64,000 bases of DNA from VAZQ01 sp036557705 (GTDB taxonomy: Bacteria; Pseudomonadota; Alphaproteobacteria; Rhizobiales; Xanthobacteraceae), in contig DATBHB010000118.1 of NCBI GenBank assembly GCA_036557705.1, forward strand, positions 1 to 64,000, in the 5' to 3' direction. Shown here one piece after another: positions 44,487-53,513 of this stretch. How positions within the stretch are numbered: position 1 is the first letter of the stretch; every line of letters starts with the position of its first letter. The notes under the pieces are model-generated. The model searched no databases. It was not told the DNA's origin and was given only the letters and a program-made list of their open reading frames with translations. Both the position numbers and the translations under genes were made by a program.

Positions 44487-45190
44487 TTATCGAGCTCCTT
44501 GTAGGCGCGAAAAATGCCCCACTCGTTGAACGGGATCCGCCGGTCCGAGGCAAGATAAGCGACAATCCGTGGGCGCTGGGCGACGCGATCGTGGAGCGCG
44601 ATCACGCGCGGCACTTTCTTTTCGAACCGCCGCGTCCGCTTCGGGAATGCGTAACGCAGGCCCTCGATGATCTGGAAGAGGCTCAGATCGACATAGGACA
44701 GCCTGCGGCCAAGAACGTAAGGGCCGCTGCTTTGCGCAATGACGCGCTCGAAATAGCCGAGGAATTTCGGCACTCGATAGCGCCAGAAACAGTCGGTTCG
44801 GCGCTTGGCCTCCGGACGCTGGCCCTCGTAATAGAGCACGCTCGAAATCGGATGATGCGTGTCGTGAATCTCGGCAACGAGGTCGGCGATTGTGAGCTGC
44901 AATTGATGCGCCCAGAGCCGGCCGCCTTCATCCTTGGGCGCGAGGCCGTGGCGCGCTCCGAGATAGAAAAGAATATTTGCAGTTTCGCCGATGACGCGGT
45001 TCCCCGCCTTGAGGAACGGCGGCGCAAAGGGGGGACGTTTTTCGCGCTTGCGGGTAAGCATCGCTTCGACGGCGGCGGCGCCGCGCTTCCTGCCCGCATC
45101 CACGTAGTCGGCGCCCGCCTCCTCCAGCGCCAGGCGAATAAACTCGCCCCGGCCCTGGATGGTCGGCCAGTAGTACAGGTCGTAACGCAT
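44483..45190 (-). CDS. Glutathione S-transferase family protein
   Basis: 235 residues. The N-terminal thioredoxin-like domain begins YDLYYWPTIQGRGEFIRLALEEAGADYVD (given here as YDLYYWPTIQGRGEFI and LALEEAGADYVD), with the GSH gamma-Glu contact region in GETANILFYLG. The helical C-terminal domain includes GRRLSYVDLSLFQIIEGL. The usual N-terminal catalytic Tyr/Ser position fits Tyr6 or Tyr7. It is upstream of, and overlaps, the class I fumarase; a link to iron-sulfur repair or to maleyl/fumaryl chemistry is conceivable but not shown. Confidence 0.87.
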   Translation of the reverse strand: MRYDLYYWPTIQGRGEFIRLALEEAGADYVDAGRKRGAAAVEAMLTRKREKRPPFAPPFLKAGNRVIGETANILFYLGARHGLAPKDEGGRLWAHQLQLTIADLVAEIHDTHHPISSVLYYEGQRPEAKRRTDCFWRYRVPKFLGYFERVIAQSSGPYVLGRRLSYVDLSLFQIIEGLRYAFPKRTRRFEKKVPRVIALHDRVAQRPRIVAYLASDRRIPFNEWGIFRAYKELDK

Positions 45191-45322
45191 CCGCGCCCTC
45201 GATCAGCCGATCTTGATGTGTTAGCCCTTGTAGCACAGTCGAATCACATCGAGGTATCGGCGCGCGCCTCCAGGTCCCCTGATGTCCCTCCTCGCCATCG
45301 GATCGCATCGCATCCCCATCGC

Positions 45323-45811
45323 ATGACCCGCAAGTCTTTCCGTGTCGGCCGCTCCCGCACCGGGCTCGGCCTCTTCGCTACCGAAGCGATCAAGAAGGGG
45401 GCCTTCATCGCCGAGTACAAGGGCCGCCGTGTCACCAATGCGGAGGCCGACGAACTCGAGGCGCGCGGCTCGCGCTACATGTACGAGCTTAACAGCCGCT
45501 GGACCGTGGATGGATCGGGCCGGTACAACGTTGCCCGCTACGCAAACCACTCGTGCCGGCCGAATGCCGAATCCGACGTGATCCACGGCAAGCGGGCCCG
45601 CGACCGCAAAGGCGGCATGGTCATCCTGCGGGCGATCAAGAACATCAAGCCCGGCGACGAGATCACCTATGATTACGGCCGCGATTATTTCGACGGCTTT
45701 ATCAAGCCGATCGGCTGCAAATGCGAGAAGTGCACCGAGAAACGGCGCGAGGAAAGGCGCGTCAAGCTGCGCGCAGCCAAGCGCCGCAAGGCTCGCCTTG
45801 GGAAAAGCTAG
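45323..45811 (+). CDS. SET domain protein
   Basis: 162 residues, almost all SET domain: an N-terminal RSRTGLGLFATEAIKKGAFI, the AdoMet/pseudoknot motif YANHSCRPNAE, and GDEITYDYG, followed by a post-SET-like cysteine cluster CKCEKC and a strongly basic tail (RRVKLRAAKRRKARLGKS). SET proteins methylate lysines. Bacterial ones are few and their substrates in alphaproteobacteria are mostly unknown; the basic tail suggests nucleic-acid or ribosome contact. ATG at 45323 begins the conserved region. Confidence 0.9.
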   Translation: MTRKSFRVGRSRTGLGLFATEAIKKGAFIAEYKGRRVTNAEADELEARGSRYMYELNSRWTVDGSGRYNVARYANHSCRPNAESDVIHGKRARDRKGGMVILRAIKNIKPGDEITYDYGRDYFDGFIKPIGCKCEKCTEKRREERRVKLRAAKRRKARLGKS

Positions 45812-45820
45812 CGCAGCAAG

Positions 45821-45965
45821 CTACGACCTCATCTGAGGAGGTCACGCGCAGCTTGCTGCGCGTGACCGTCTCGAAGGATGGCTACGGGTACCCCCTCGCT
45901 TGTCGCCGTCCTTCGAGACGGCTCGCGCTCAAGAAACGCGCGCCTCCTCAGGACAGGCCTGCTGT
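45821..45965. repeat. Composite palindromic repeat (CCTCATC ... CCTCAGG type)
   Basis: CCTCATCTGAGGAGG, then GTCACGCGCAGCTTGCTGCGCGTGAC (a perfect hairpin), CGTCTCGAAGGATGG pairing with CCGTCCTTCGAGACGG, and a closing GCGCGCCTCCTCAGGAC. It lies between the convergent SET-domain and cckA genes and may act as a transcription barrier. Confidence 0.7.
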
Positions 45966-46014
45966 CGTGTTGGTACGTTTCGAATCTCAAAATCGCTGCC
46001 CTGATGGGCTAGCA

Positions 46015-48549
46015 TCACTTCGCCATGGTGTCCTTCACCTGGGCGACCAGCTGCTTGAGGGTAAAAGGCTTCGACAGGAAATCGAACTGATCGCCGTCGG
46101 GGAGGTTTTTCTGGAAGGCGTCCTCCGCATAACCCGACACAAAGATGATCTTGATGTCGGGGCGTCGTTTGCGCAGCTCCTTGAACAGCGTCGGCCCGTC
46201 CATTTCGGGCATCATGACGTCCGATACGACGAGGTCGATTTTCCCCCCACGCCGCTCCAGCGCCTCGATCGCCTCGACCCCGTTGCCGGCTTCAACGACG
46301 GTATAACCCCGCGAGGAGAGTCCGCGCGCGTTGAGCGCGCGCAGTCCCTGCTCGTCTTCGACCAGCAGGATGGTCCCCTCTCCAGTGAGATCGGTAGCCG
46401 CACGCTTCGCTTCGGCATCCGCCGATGTGGCCCCGGCGATCGCCGGCGCAGTCGTCTCCGGCAAGTGCGAAACAAGAGCCTCGTCAGCTGCCGCAATGTG
46501 GCGGGGAATGAAGATCCGAAAAGCCGCGCCCTTGCCAATTTCCGATTCGACGTAAATGAAGCCTCCGGTCTGCTTGATAAACCCGTAGACGCTGGCCAGC
46601 CCCAGCCCGGTGCCCTTTCCGATCTCCTTGGTGGTGTAGAACGGATCGAAGATCTTGTCTTTGATTTCGGCCGCAATGCCGGTACCGGTGTCGGCGATCT
46701 CGATCAGGACGTATTCCCCGATCGGCATTCCCTTGTAGGGCAGGCGCGCGCATTGCTGCGCCTCGACGTTGGCTGTGCGCAGCGTCAATGTCCCGCCATT
46801 CGGCATTGCATCGCGAGCATTGACCACGAGATTAATGATCGATTGCTCGAACTGGCCGATGTCCGCCCTGACCGGCCAGAGGTCGCGGCCGTGGACGACG
46901 TTGAGCTGGATCTTTTCTCCGATCAGGCGTCGCAGCAGCACGCTCAGATCAGAAACTGCCTCGCCAAGGTCGAGGACCTGTGGCCGCAGCGTCTGCTTGC
47001 GCGAGAATGCGAGCAATTGCCGGACCAGGGCCGCCGCCCGGTTGGCATTCTGCTTGATCTCCATAATATCCTGGAACGACGGATCCGTCGGCCGGTGCGC
47101 GTTGAGCAGAAAATCGGTGGCCATCATGATGGCGCCGAGCAGATTGTTGAAATCGTGCGCCACATTGCCGGCAAGCCTGCCGATCGTCTCGAGCTTCTGC
47201 TGCTGGCTCAGCTGGCTCTCAAGCGCGCGCTGCTCCGTCGTGTCGAGCGCATAGACGATTGCGGCCTCGCGATCGCCTTTCTCCTCCTCGACCGCCGCCA
47301 CATAGAACCGGCCGCAACGATCGCCTGCGCCTTCGAGCGCCGCGTCGACCGGAGCAATCTCGCCTTGTCCTTCGGCTGCGCTGCGGATCGCAGCTTCGAG
47401 GGCACTTCGATCCCGCACCGCAACGACCGAGAGGATGGACCGATCATGCGTCGGCTCCTCACCCAGCACGGGGTTGAACAGCCGCGCGAACAGGGCATTC
47501 GAACGCGCAATCCTGCCCTGCTTGTCAACGGTGGCAATCGCCATTGGCGTATTATGGAAGAAGCGCATGAAACGCACTTCCGCGGCACGCAGCGGATCAG
47601 CGTCTCCGTCGCGGGTTCGATTGAGCACCAGGGTTCGCGAAGGACCCGCGTTTCCCTCAGGTCCGAAGGCAACCTTGTGCAGCAAGCGGGCGGGCAGCGT
47701 TCGTCCGCTGCGGTTTTTGAGATCGATATCGAAAATCTCGGTTTTGATCTCGCCCGGCGCCCCGGTGAGCGGCGTCAACAGGGCAGCTCCCTGTCCCGCG
47801 ACGATATCGTCAAGTTTCAGTCCGCCGGAGCCCACCTGGGCCAGATCGTGGTCGAGCCATTCCGCCAGCGTGCCGTTGATGTAGGAAATGTCGCCGTTTC
47901 CGTCGACCGAAAAGAACCCCGCCGGGGCATGGTCGAGGTAATCGATCGCGTGCTGAAGCTCCTGAAAGACGTTCTCCTGCCGCTCAAGCTCTCGCGTCAC
48001 ATCCGCGATAACCCATACCGCCATCGGCGAGCCCGCCTCATCATCCGACAGCGGACGCACCCGCATTCGCAACCAGCGTCCCGGTTCGCCGGACGCGCCC
48101 GCGACGCGCACTTCCTCCTGGAGCCGTCGCCGCTCCCGAGCGGCCTTGAGCAACCGATAGACCGCTTCCGATACGCCCGGATCTCCAATGAATACGCGCT
48201 CGATCGGGGGCACAATACTGCCCTCTGCCGCGCCTACCAGATCGCGATAGGCCCGGTTGGCATAAACCGCGCGTCCACCGGCATCGCTCACCACAATAGC
48301 ATCTCGCGCGCCGTCGAGAACGGATTGAATGAGTGTGCTCTTCCCGCGATCGCCCATCACGCTGACGGCACAGGCGAGGGCCAAGGATAGCGCGCCGGCA
48401 GCTATCATGCCGGCGAGTACAGGAACAGCATAGGGCTTGCCGCTCCCGGCCAGCGCCAGGGCCGCCACACCGGTAAGCACAATCGCGGCCGCGGCCAAGG
48501 CAATGCTGGCGAACCGCTTGCCCGTCCAACTCCGCTCCAAACCGTGCAT
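46015..48549 (-). CDS. cckA: Hybrid histidine kinase CckA (cell-cycle phosphorelay)
   Basis: 844 residues. Two N-terminal transmembrane helices (about 12-36 and 42-66) are followed by PAS domains (about 75-200, 205-330 and 335-455), the dimerisation/H-box GNVAHDFNNLLGAI, the ATPase domain (NLVVNARDAM, ADTGTGI, GKGTGLGLASVYG) and a C-terminal receiver with phosphoacceptor in VVSDVMMPEMDG and KPF. In alphaproteobacteria CckA phosphorylates CtrA and CpdR through ChpT and controls cell division and motility. ATG at 48547-48549 follows AGGGGA. It is divergent from the FliO-like gene. Confidence 0.92.
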   Translation of the reverse strand: MHGLERSWTGKRFASIALAAAAIVLTGVAALALAGSGKPYAVPVLAGMIAAGALSLALACAVSVMGDRGKSTLIQSVLDGARDAIVVSDAGGRAVYANRAYRDLVGAAEGSIVPPIERVFIGDPGVSEAVYRLLKAARERRRLQEEVRVAGASGEPGRWLRMRVRPLSDDEAGSPMAVWVIADVTRELERQENVFQELQHAIDYLDHAPAGFFSVDGNGDISYINGTLAEWLDHDLAQVGSGGLKLDDIVAGQGAALLTPLTGAPGEIKTEIFDIDLKNRSGRTLPARLLHKVAFGPEGNAGPSRTLVLNRTRDGDADPLRAAEVRFMRFFHNTPMAIATVDKQGRIARSNALFARLFNPVLGEEPTHDRSILSVVAVRDRSALEAAIRSAAEGQGEIAPVDAALEGAGDRCGRFYVAAVEEEKGDREAAIVYALDTTEQRALESQLSQQQKLETIGRLAGNVAHDFNNLLGAIMMATDFLLNAHRPTDPSFQDIMEIKQNANRAAALVRQLLAFSRKQTLRPQVLDLGEAVSDLSVLLRRLIGEKIQLNVVHGRDLWPVRADIGQFEQSIINLVVNARDAMPNGGTLTLRTANVEAQQCARLPYKGMPIGEYVLIEIADTGTGIAAEIKDKIFDPFYTTKEIGKGTGLGLASVYGFIKQTGGFIYVESEIGKGAAFRIFIPRHIAAADEALVSHLPETTAPAIAGATSADAEAKRAATDLTGEGTILLVEDEQGLRALNARGLSSRGYTVVEAGNGVEAIEALERRGGKIDLVVSDVMMPEMDGPTLFKELRKRRPDIKIIFVSGYAEDAFQKNLPDGDQFDFLSKPFTLKQLVAQVKDTMAK

Positions 48550-48931
48550 CGGATATCCCCTAGGTCGGCTCCCTCGACTCAGTCGGAAACGACTAGGTGG
48601 CCTCACTGCCGCAGCCATGAAATCCATACAAGATCTCGATCCCGCTCAAGCGCGGCACGGCAGGGGAGGTACGCCCCCGACCTCGATTCTGCCGCGCTTC
48701 CCTCAGTTGCACCGCCCTTGAGGTAAACGTCCATAGTAAAAGTGCCATTAAACGGAACCCACCGTGCCATCAAACTGCCGTTTGCGAGGCCGAGCATTTC
48801 GCGCCGGCCGAAGAGGCGGGGCGTGGTTTTGCTTCGTTCTCTGGTAATACCGCGCAGGACGCCTGCCAGACCGCGCGGAGTTGCCCACAAAGGTGCTCTC
48901 CAGGCGTACAAGCCGCTGACGCGGGGGAGCG
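48550..48931. other. Divergent promoter region, cckA / fliO-like
   Basis: 382 bases between cckA (minus) and the FliO-like gene (plus). No small gene, tRNA or clear hairpin was found. The plus-strand gene has a strong GGGGGAG site at the right end. CtrA-type TTAA-N7-TTAA sites were not recognised by eye. Confidence 0.4.
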
Positions 48932-49927
48932 ATGGATTTTTTGTTCGGTGAGGAACAGTATGGGCTACGCATCCTGCTCGCCTTTCTCGTGGTGGCGACC
49001 TTGATCGGATTTTTCGGATGGCTGGTTCGTCGCTTTGGCTCCGAACGGCTCGGGGCGGCGAGCGCCCGCGGACGCCAGCCGCGGCTGGCGGTCATTGACG
49101 CCGCCACCGTGGACGGACGCAGGCGCTTGATCTTGATTCGACGTGACAACATCGAGCACCTCTTGATGATCGGGGGGCCAACCGACCTCGTCGTCGAGCC
49201 CAATATCGTGCGCGCAACAGCCGCGCGCGAACTCGCCCCCTCTCGCTCGACGCCGGCCGATGCGATGCCGCGAGCGGCGACGCCCTCCGCTGAACCGATC
49301 TGGCCCTCACAATTGGAACCCGCTCCAGCCGCTTCACCACCGCCGCGGCCTCAACGGCAACCAACGCTGACTGAAGAAACGCCATCTCGGCGCGTTGACG
49401 TCGAACCGCCGGCGACACGGCAGACCCGCCCGGCGGATTCATTGGCGGGATTGGCAGCTGAACTCTACCGTCAGCCGCCTCCGCCGATCGCGCCACGCCC
49501 GCCACGGGAACGCGAAACCGCACAGGAGCCGCCTTTTCCCTCCCGCGTCCCACCGCAAGCTCCGGCCGTCGACGCGTCGTTTACCGCACCCACCGCCGAC
49601 GCGGCTCATCGATTCGAAGCCGCACTGCGCCGTGGCCCCAAGCCGGGCGCGGCCGCCGAGTTAAAGTCCGTAGCTGCGCCGGAGCCAAAACCAACAAAGC
49701 CAGTTCAGGCGACTGTGGCTGCGCCGGCAATCGATTCCGAGCCGCAGCCAGAACCGGCGGTTGAACGCGAATCGGCGCTCAACCCCGTAGTGGCCCCGGA
49801 GACAAGGGCAGCGCACAGCGAGGCCAAGCCGAACCGCGAGAGCAAACCGCCGGCGCCCAAGGCGTCTGTCTACGACAGCCTTGAGCAGGAAATGGCGAAT
49901 TTGCTCGGACGCCCAAACAAGACCTGA
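48932..49927 (+). CDS. fliO: FliO/MopB-like flagellar export protein with long tail
   Basis: 331 residues. A short periplasmic start (MDFLFGEEQYG) precedes one transmembrane helix (LRILLAFLVVATLIGFFGWLV) and a compact FliO-type cytoplasmic domain (about 50-95: LAVIDAATVDGRRRLILIRRDNIEHLLMIGGPTDLVVE, in pieces). FliO proteins are normally near 100-130 residues; here about 230 residues of Pro/Ala/Glu-rich, probably disordered sequence follow, ending in a helix SVYDSLEQEMANLLGR. FliO assists assembly of the FliP pore of the flagellar export gate. No other flagellar gene is in the window; the placement divergent to cckA is seen in other Hyphomicrobiales. Confidence 0.75.
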   Translation: MDFLFGEEQYGLRILLAFLVVATLIGFFGWLVRRFGSERLGAASARGRQPRLAVIDAATVDGRRRLILIRRDNIEHLLMIGGPTDLVVEPNIVRATAARELAPSRSTPADAMPRAATPSAEPIWPSQLEPAPAASPPPRPQRQPTLTEETPSRRVDVEPPATRQTRPADSLAGLAAELYRQPPPPIAPRPPRERETAQEPPFPSRVPPQAPAVDASFTAPTADAAHRFEAALRRGPKPGAAAELKSVAAPEPKPTKPVQATVAAPAIDSEPQPEPAVERESALNPVVAPETRAAHSEAKPNRESKPPAPKASVYDSLEQEMANLLGRPNKT

Positions 49928-49965
49928 CGCTGTTTGGCGCCGTTTCATCCGAACCAGATAATGGT

Positions 49966-50415
49966 CTAACTGCCGGGATCATCCATCCTCTGCCCCGGCC
50001 AGAATCGGTGGAAGGCTTGCTCCAGCGCACCCCCAAACGTCAGGACGAGCGCAATCAGCGGAATGCTCAAGAGAATGACGATCCAGTCCGCTACTGCGGA
50101 GGCCGCGCCTGCACAGGCAGTCAGCCAGACGCAGGCCGCGGTGGTCAAACCCTGCACTTGCTCGCCGTGACCACCTCGGCGGACGATAACCCCGGCGCCG
50201 ATGAAACCTATTCCAGTCACTATTCCCTGGATGACGCGGCTCGTGGCGGCGCTGTCGCTTCCGCCGACGGCGAGCACGACCAGTGCCGAGCCAAGTCCAA
50301 CGATGCCGAGGGTACGCACCCCCGTCGGTCTGCCGTGAAGGTCCCGGTTGAGCCCAAGCGCCACGCCGATCAGCACCGCAACGATAAGCCGCAATGCGAT
50401 ATCGAGCGCGTCCAT
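49966..50415 (-). CDS. mgtC: MgtC/SapB family membrane protein
   Basis: 149 residues with four to five hydrophobic helices. The MgtC family pattern is clear: IALRLIVAVLIGVALGLNRDLHGRPTGVRT with the conserved Arg/Asp loop, GIVTGIGFIGAGVIV, and GLTTAACVWLTACAGAA. MgtC proteins support survival at low magnesium and modulate F-type ATPase in pathogens; in soil bacteria the role is unclear. It starts 12 bases after the dksA stop, so the two are probably cotranscribed. Confidence 0.88.
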   Translation of the reverse strand: MDALDIALRLIVAVLIGVALGLNRDLHGRPTGVRTLGIVGLGSALVVLAVGGSDSAATSRVIQGIVTGIGFIGAGVIVRRGGHGEQVQGLTTAACVWLTACAGAASAVADWIVILLSIPLIALVLTFGGALEQAFHRFWPGQRMDDPGS

Positions 50416-50427
50416 AACGCTGAAAAG

Positions 50428-50943
50428 CTAGTCGTCCCGATAGACCCGCTCGCGCCGCTCATGCCGCTCTTGCGCTTCGATCGACAGCGTCGCAATCGGC
50501 CGCGCCTCCAGCCGTTTGAGCGCGATCGGCTCGCCGGTTTCCTCGCAGTAGCCGTAGGTGCCGTCTTCCAACCGGGTCAACGCCTCATCGATCTTGGCTA
50601 TGAGCTTGCGCTGGCGGTCACGAGCGCGGAGTTCAATCGCGCGGTCGGTTTCCGAGGAGGCCCGGTCGGCCAGGTCGGGATGATTCTCGTTTTCGGCCTG
50701 GAGATGGGCGAGCGTCTCCTTGGCTTCCTTGAGAATCTGGTCCTTCCAATTCAGCAGCTTTTTCCGAAAATATTCGCGCTGCCGCTCGTTCATGAACGGC
50801 TCGCGGTCAGACGGGCGGTATTTCCTATCCGCGCCTGTCCCGCGTTCGCCGGGCGCAACCGAATGCCCGTTTTTTAGGGCCGGGCTGATCCTCGCCGCAG
50901 CGCCGTTCTTCTTTCTGGAATCCAAAACCTTGTCCGCACGCAT
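50428..50943 (-). CDS. dksA: DksA-type RNA polymerase-binding factor, zinc site degraded
   Basis: 171 residues from the ATG at 50941-50943 (a GTG four codons earlier is possible). A basic, disordered N-terminus is followed by the DksA coiled coil (NERQREYFRKKLLNWKDQIL to RKLIAKIDEALTRL) whose tip holds DRASSETDRAIELR, with the key aspartate/alanine pair replaced by a DRASSE version usual in alphaproteobacteria. The C-terminal zinc-finger region reads YGYCEETGEPIALKRLEARP then ATLSIEAQ: only the first of four cysteines remains. It modulates rRNA and amino-acid promoters with ppGpp. It heads an operon with mgtC. Confidence 0.9.
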   Translation of the reverse strand: MRADKVLDSRKKNGAAARISPALKNGHSVAPGERGTGADRKYRPSDREPFMNERQREYFRKKLLNWKDQILKEAKETLAHLQAENENHPDLADRASSETDRAIELRARDRQRKLIAKIDEALTRLEDGTYGYCEETGEPIALKRLEARPIATLSIEAQERHERRERVYRDD

Positions 50944-51065
50944 CGTATTCCGCACAACCCTTACCGCGTTCCCCGATTTGGCGCGCTTATATAGCGGCGG
51001 GCGGGCGGCGACAATAATGAATGCGATTAAAATCCGCCTATCGGACTCACGAGCCGGCGGTTTGG

Positions 51066-53513
51066 CTAAAAGGCGCCGTACCCAAAGTGCAGCCGCTGGG
51101 TCACGTCATAGCTCGCCTTGCTGGTCGGGAAGGCATAATCCACCCGCAGCGGCCCGAATGGTGAATCCCAGATGAGGCTGGCCCCGATGGAGGACCGGAT
51201 CGTCCGACTGTCCGCAACATTGAGCGACTGCGCGAGCGCGGGCGTACTGCCCACCCCGCGGTAGCCCCACAGGCTTCCCGCATCTGCGAAGGCGGCGAAC
51301 CTCAGTCCGGATTCGGGAGGAATGAACGGAATCGGCGACTGCAGCTCGGCCGTGGTTGCCCAGTACTGGGTGCCTCCGACGTTGTCCTGAGTCGTACCGG
51401 GAGTGAGATCGCGCGGCCCAAATCCGTTCGGGGCAAAACCGCGCACCAGATTGGGGCCGCCGAAGAAGCCGTTGAGGAGCGGCAGCGGCTGACCGCCCCA
51501 GGGCGTCACATATCCGCCCTGCGCGCGCACCATCCCGACCACGTCCCCCGCGATTTCCTGGTAGTACCGCGCGTCCTCGGTCGATCTAAGAAACCGCACG
51601 TCTCCGCCCAGCCCGGCGAGGTCCTGCCTGAAGTCGGAACGAAAGCCGCTCGTCGGATTGCGAGGGTTATCGAGGCCGTTGTAGCTCAGCGTGTAGCCGA
51701 GGGTTGATACCCATTGCGGCCCGGCAAGGGCGGCCTGCTTCACCGGAACGGAAGCCTCGCCGTTGGCATAGCACCCGGGAGGCGGATTGGCGGGCGAGCA
51801 GTCCATCAGCGCGGGGGAGAGGGACACGCTCTGCCGATACAGCGAATAGCGCCACTGCATTCCCGTGTCCTCCGTCAGAGGTGTCCCGACGGTGATTGCC
51901 CCGCCGTAAGTCTCGCTGCCGTAGGATTGATAAGTGCTCGCAGAAGTCTGACTGTAAAACGCGTCAGTTCCAAGCGACAGCCGATTGCCGAGGAGGTAGG
52001 GATCGACAAAGCCGAGATCGATTCCCCTCGTGTATTGGCCGTAACGCACGGAAGCCTTGACGTAATCGCCGGTGCCCAGAAAATTGCGCTCGCCCACGCT
52101 GACCTCGGCGATCACCCCATCGGCGCCGGAATAACCGCCCGATATGGAAAAATTGCCGGTCGCCTGATCCTCCACATCGACATCGAGGATGATTCGATCG
52201 GGCGCGGAACCGGGTTCGGTTGTGACTTTGACTGTCTTGAAAAAGCCGAGAGCCTTCAGCCGCCGCTCGGCGCGATCAATGAGAGCGCGGTTTAAGGGGT
52301 CGCCTTCGACAACGTCGAATTCCCGACGAATAACATTGTCGTTGGTCTTCACGTTGCCCCGGACATTGATGCGCTCGACGTAAACGCGGGAGCCCTCCTC
52401 TACGCTGTACACGACATTCATGATCTTGCCGTTGCGGTCGCGGTCGAGGTGCGGCCGGACAACCGCAAACGGACTCCCGCGCTTGGCAAGCTCGATCGAG
52501 AGATTCTCGACCGTCTTGTCAACCGCCTCGGCATTGACCACGTCTCCGGCTGCTGTTCTCACGCCTGAGCGGAGCGCTGCCGCATCGACGGAGCCGACAT
52601 TCGACTGGACATCGACCTTGCCGAGCCGATAGAGCGGCCCCTCGTCAACCGTGAAGGCGATGACAATGCCCTTTCGCTTGGCATCGTAGCTTGCGCCGGC
52701 GGAGGTGATGCGAACGTCCTCATAGCCATGGTTGAGATAGAAGCGGCGCAGGAGCTCCCGATCCGCTTCAACGCGATCGGCATCGTAGATATCGTTATTG
52801 AGCAGGAAGCTGAGCAGGTTTGTCGTGCCGGACTTTACTATTTGCTTGAGCCGAGTCGAGGAAAAGGCCTTGTTGCCGACGAACACGATCTCCTTGACCC
52901 CGGTCTTCTTGTGCTCGACGATTTCGAAGACAAGATCGACGCGTTGCCTTGGAAGCTCGATAATTTTCGGCTCTACCTCGGCATCGAAATAACCGCTTCG
53001 GCGATACAGTTCCGCGATCCGAACGGCATCGGTCTGGACCATCGCACGCGACAGGGTCCCGCCGCCCTTCGACTGCACCTCAGTCTTGAGCTGATCCTCC
53101 TTGAGCTTGCTGTTTCCCTCGAAGGCGAGCCGGTTGATCACCGGATTTTCAGCGACGGTTACGATGACAAGGCCGCCCGAATGCCTGATCCGCACGTCCT
53201 GAAAGAGCCCGCTGGCAATGAGGGCTTTGAGCCCGGCATCGAGCGCAGCCGCATCAAGCCGCCCCGCCGCACTGGGGTGGAAATAGGACCGAATGGTATC
53301 GGGCTCTATTCTTTGGTTCCCTTCAACCTTGATCGACGACTCGCCTTGCGAGGGCAGCGCGTCCGATAACGCAGGTTGCGGGGGCGGGACTTGCGCGAAA
53401 GCCCAGGACAGTGGCAGCACCAGCGCCGTCAGAAATACGCCGAGAACGCAATGGGCCGGTCGCCGGCGCCATGCGCAAAGCTGCGCTCTCATTATGCAAC
53501 GTGCAATAGTCAT
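51066..53513 (-). CDS. bamA: BamA/Omp85 family outer-membrane assembly protein
   Basis: 815 residues. Signal peptide ends SWAFA|QVPP. Five POTRA domains can be counted by their starting strands: IKVEGNQRIEPDTI, NRLAFEGNSKLKEDQL, KEIVFVGNKAFSSTRL, YRLGKVDVQSNVGSVD and VYVERINVRGNVKTND. The C-terminal half is a 16-strand barrel with the family VRGF motif (NLVRGFAPNGFGPRD) and a terminal phenylalanine (LHFGYGAF). BamA inserts outer-membrane proteins. The usual neighbours (rseP, lpxD, fabZ) are absent, so this may be a second, specialised paralogue. It follows the dksA start by 122 bases on the same strand. Confidence 0.9.
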   Translation of the reverse strand: MTIARCIMRAQLCAWRRRPAHCVLGVFLTALVLPLSWAFAQVPPPQPALSDALPSQGESSIKVEGNQRIEPDTIRSYFHPSAAGRLDAAALDAGLKALIASGLFQDVRIRHSGGLVIVTVAENPVINRLAFEGNSKLKEDQLKTEVQSKGGGTLSRAMVQTDAVRIAELYRRSGYFDAEVEPKIIELPRQRVDLVFEIVEHKKTGVKEIVFVGNKAFSSTRLKQIVKSGTTNLLSFLLNNDIYDADRVEADRELLRRFYLNHGYEDVRITSAGASYDAKRKGIVIAFTVDEGPLYRLGKVDVQSNVGSVDAAALRSGVRTAAGDVVNAEAVDKTVENLSIELAKRGSPFAVVRPHLDRDRNGKIMNVVYSVEEGSRVYVERINVRGNVKTNDNVIRREFDVVEGDPLNRALIDRAERRLKALGFFKTVKVTTEPGSAPDRIILDVDVEDQATGNFSISGGYSGADGVIAEVSVGERNFLGTGDYVKASVRYGQYTRGIDLGFVDPYLLGNRLSLGTDAFYSQTSASTYQSYGSETYGGAITVGTPLTEDTGMQWRYSLYRQSVSLSPALMDCSPANPPPGCYANGEASVPVKQAALAGPQWVSTLGYTLSYNGLDNPRNPTSGFRSDFRQDLAGLGGDVRFLRSTEDARYYQEIAGDVVGMVRAQGGYVTPWGGQPLPLLNGFFGGPNLVRGFAPNGFGPRDLTPGTTQDNVGGTQYWATTAELQSPIPFIPPESGLRFAAFADAGSLWGYRGVGSTPALAQSLNVADSRTIRSSIGASLIWDSPFGPLRVDYAFPTSKASYDVTQRLHFGYGAF

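Noticed and set aside
45721..48390. Long open frame of 889 codons on the plus strand
   Set aside because: It is exactly opposite cckA, whose domains are complete. Such antisense frames are common in GC-rich DNA, and the peptide shows no domain pattern.
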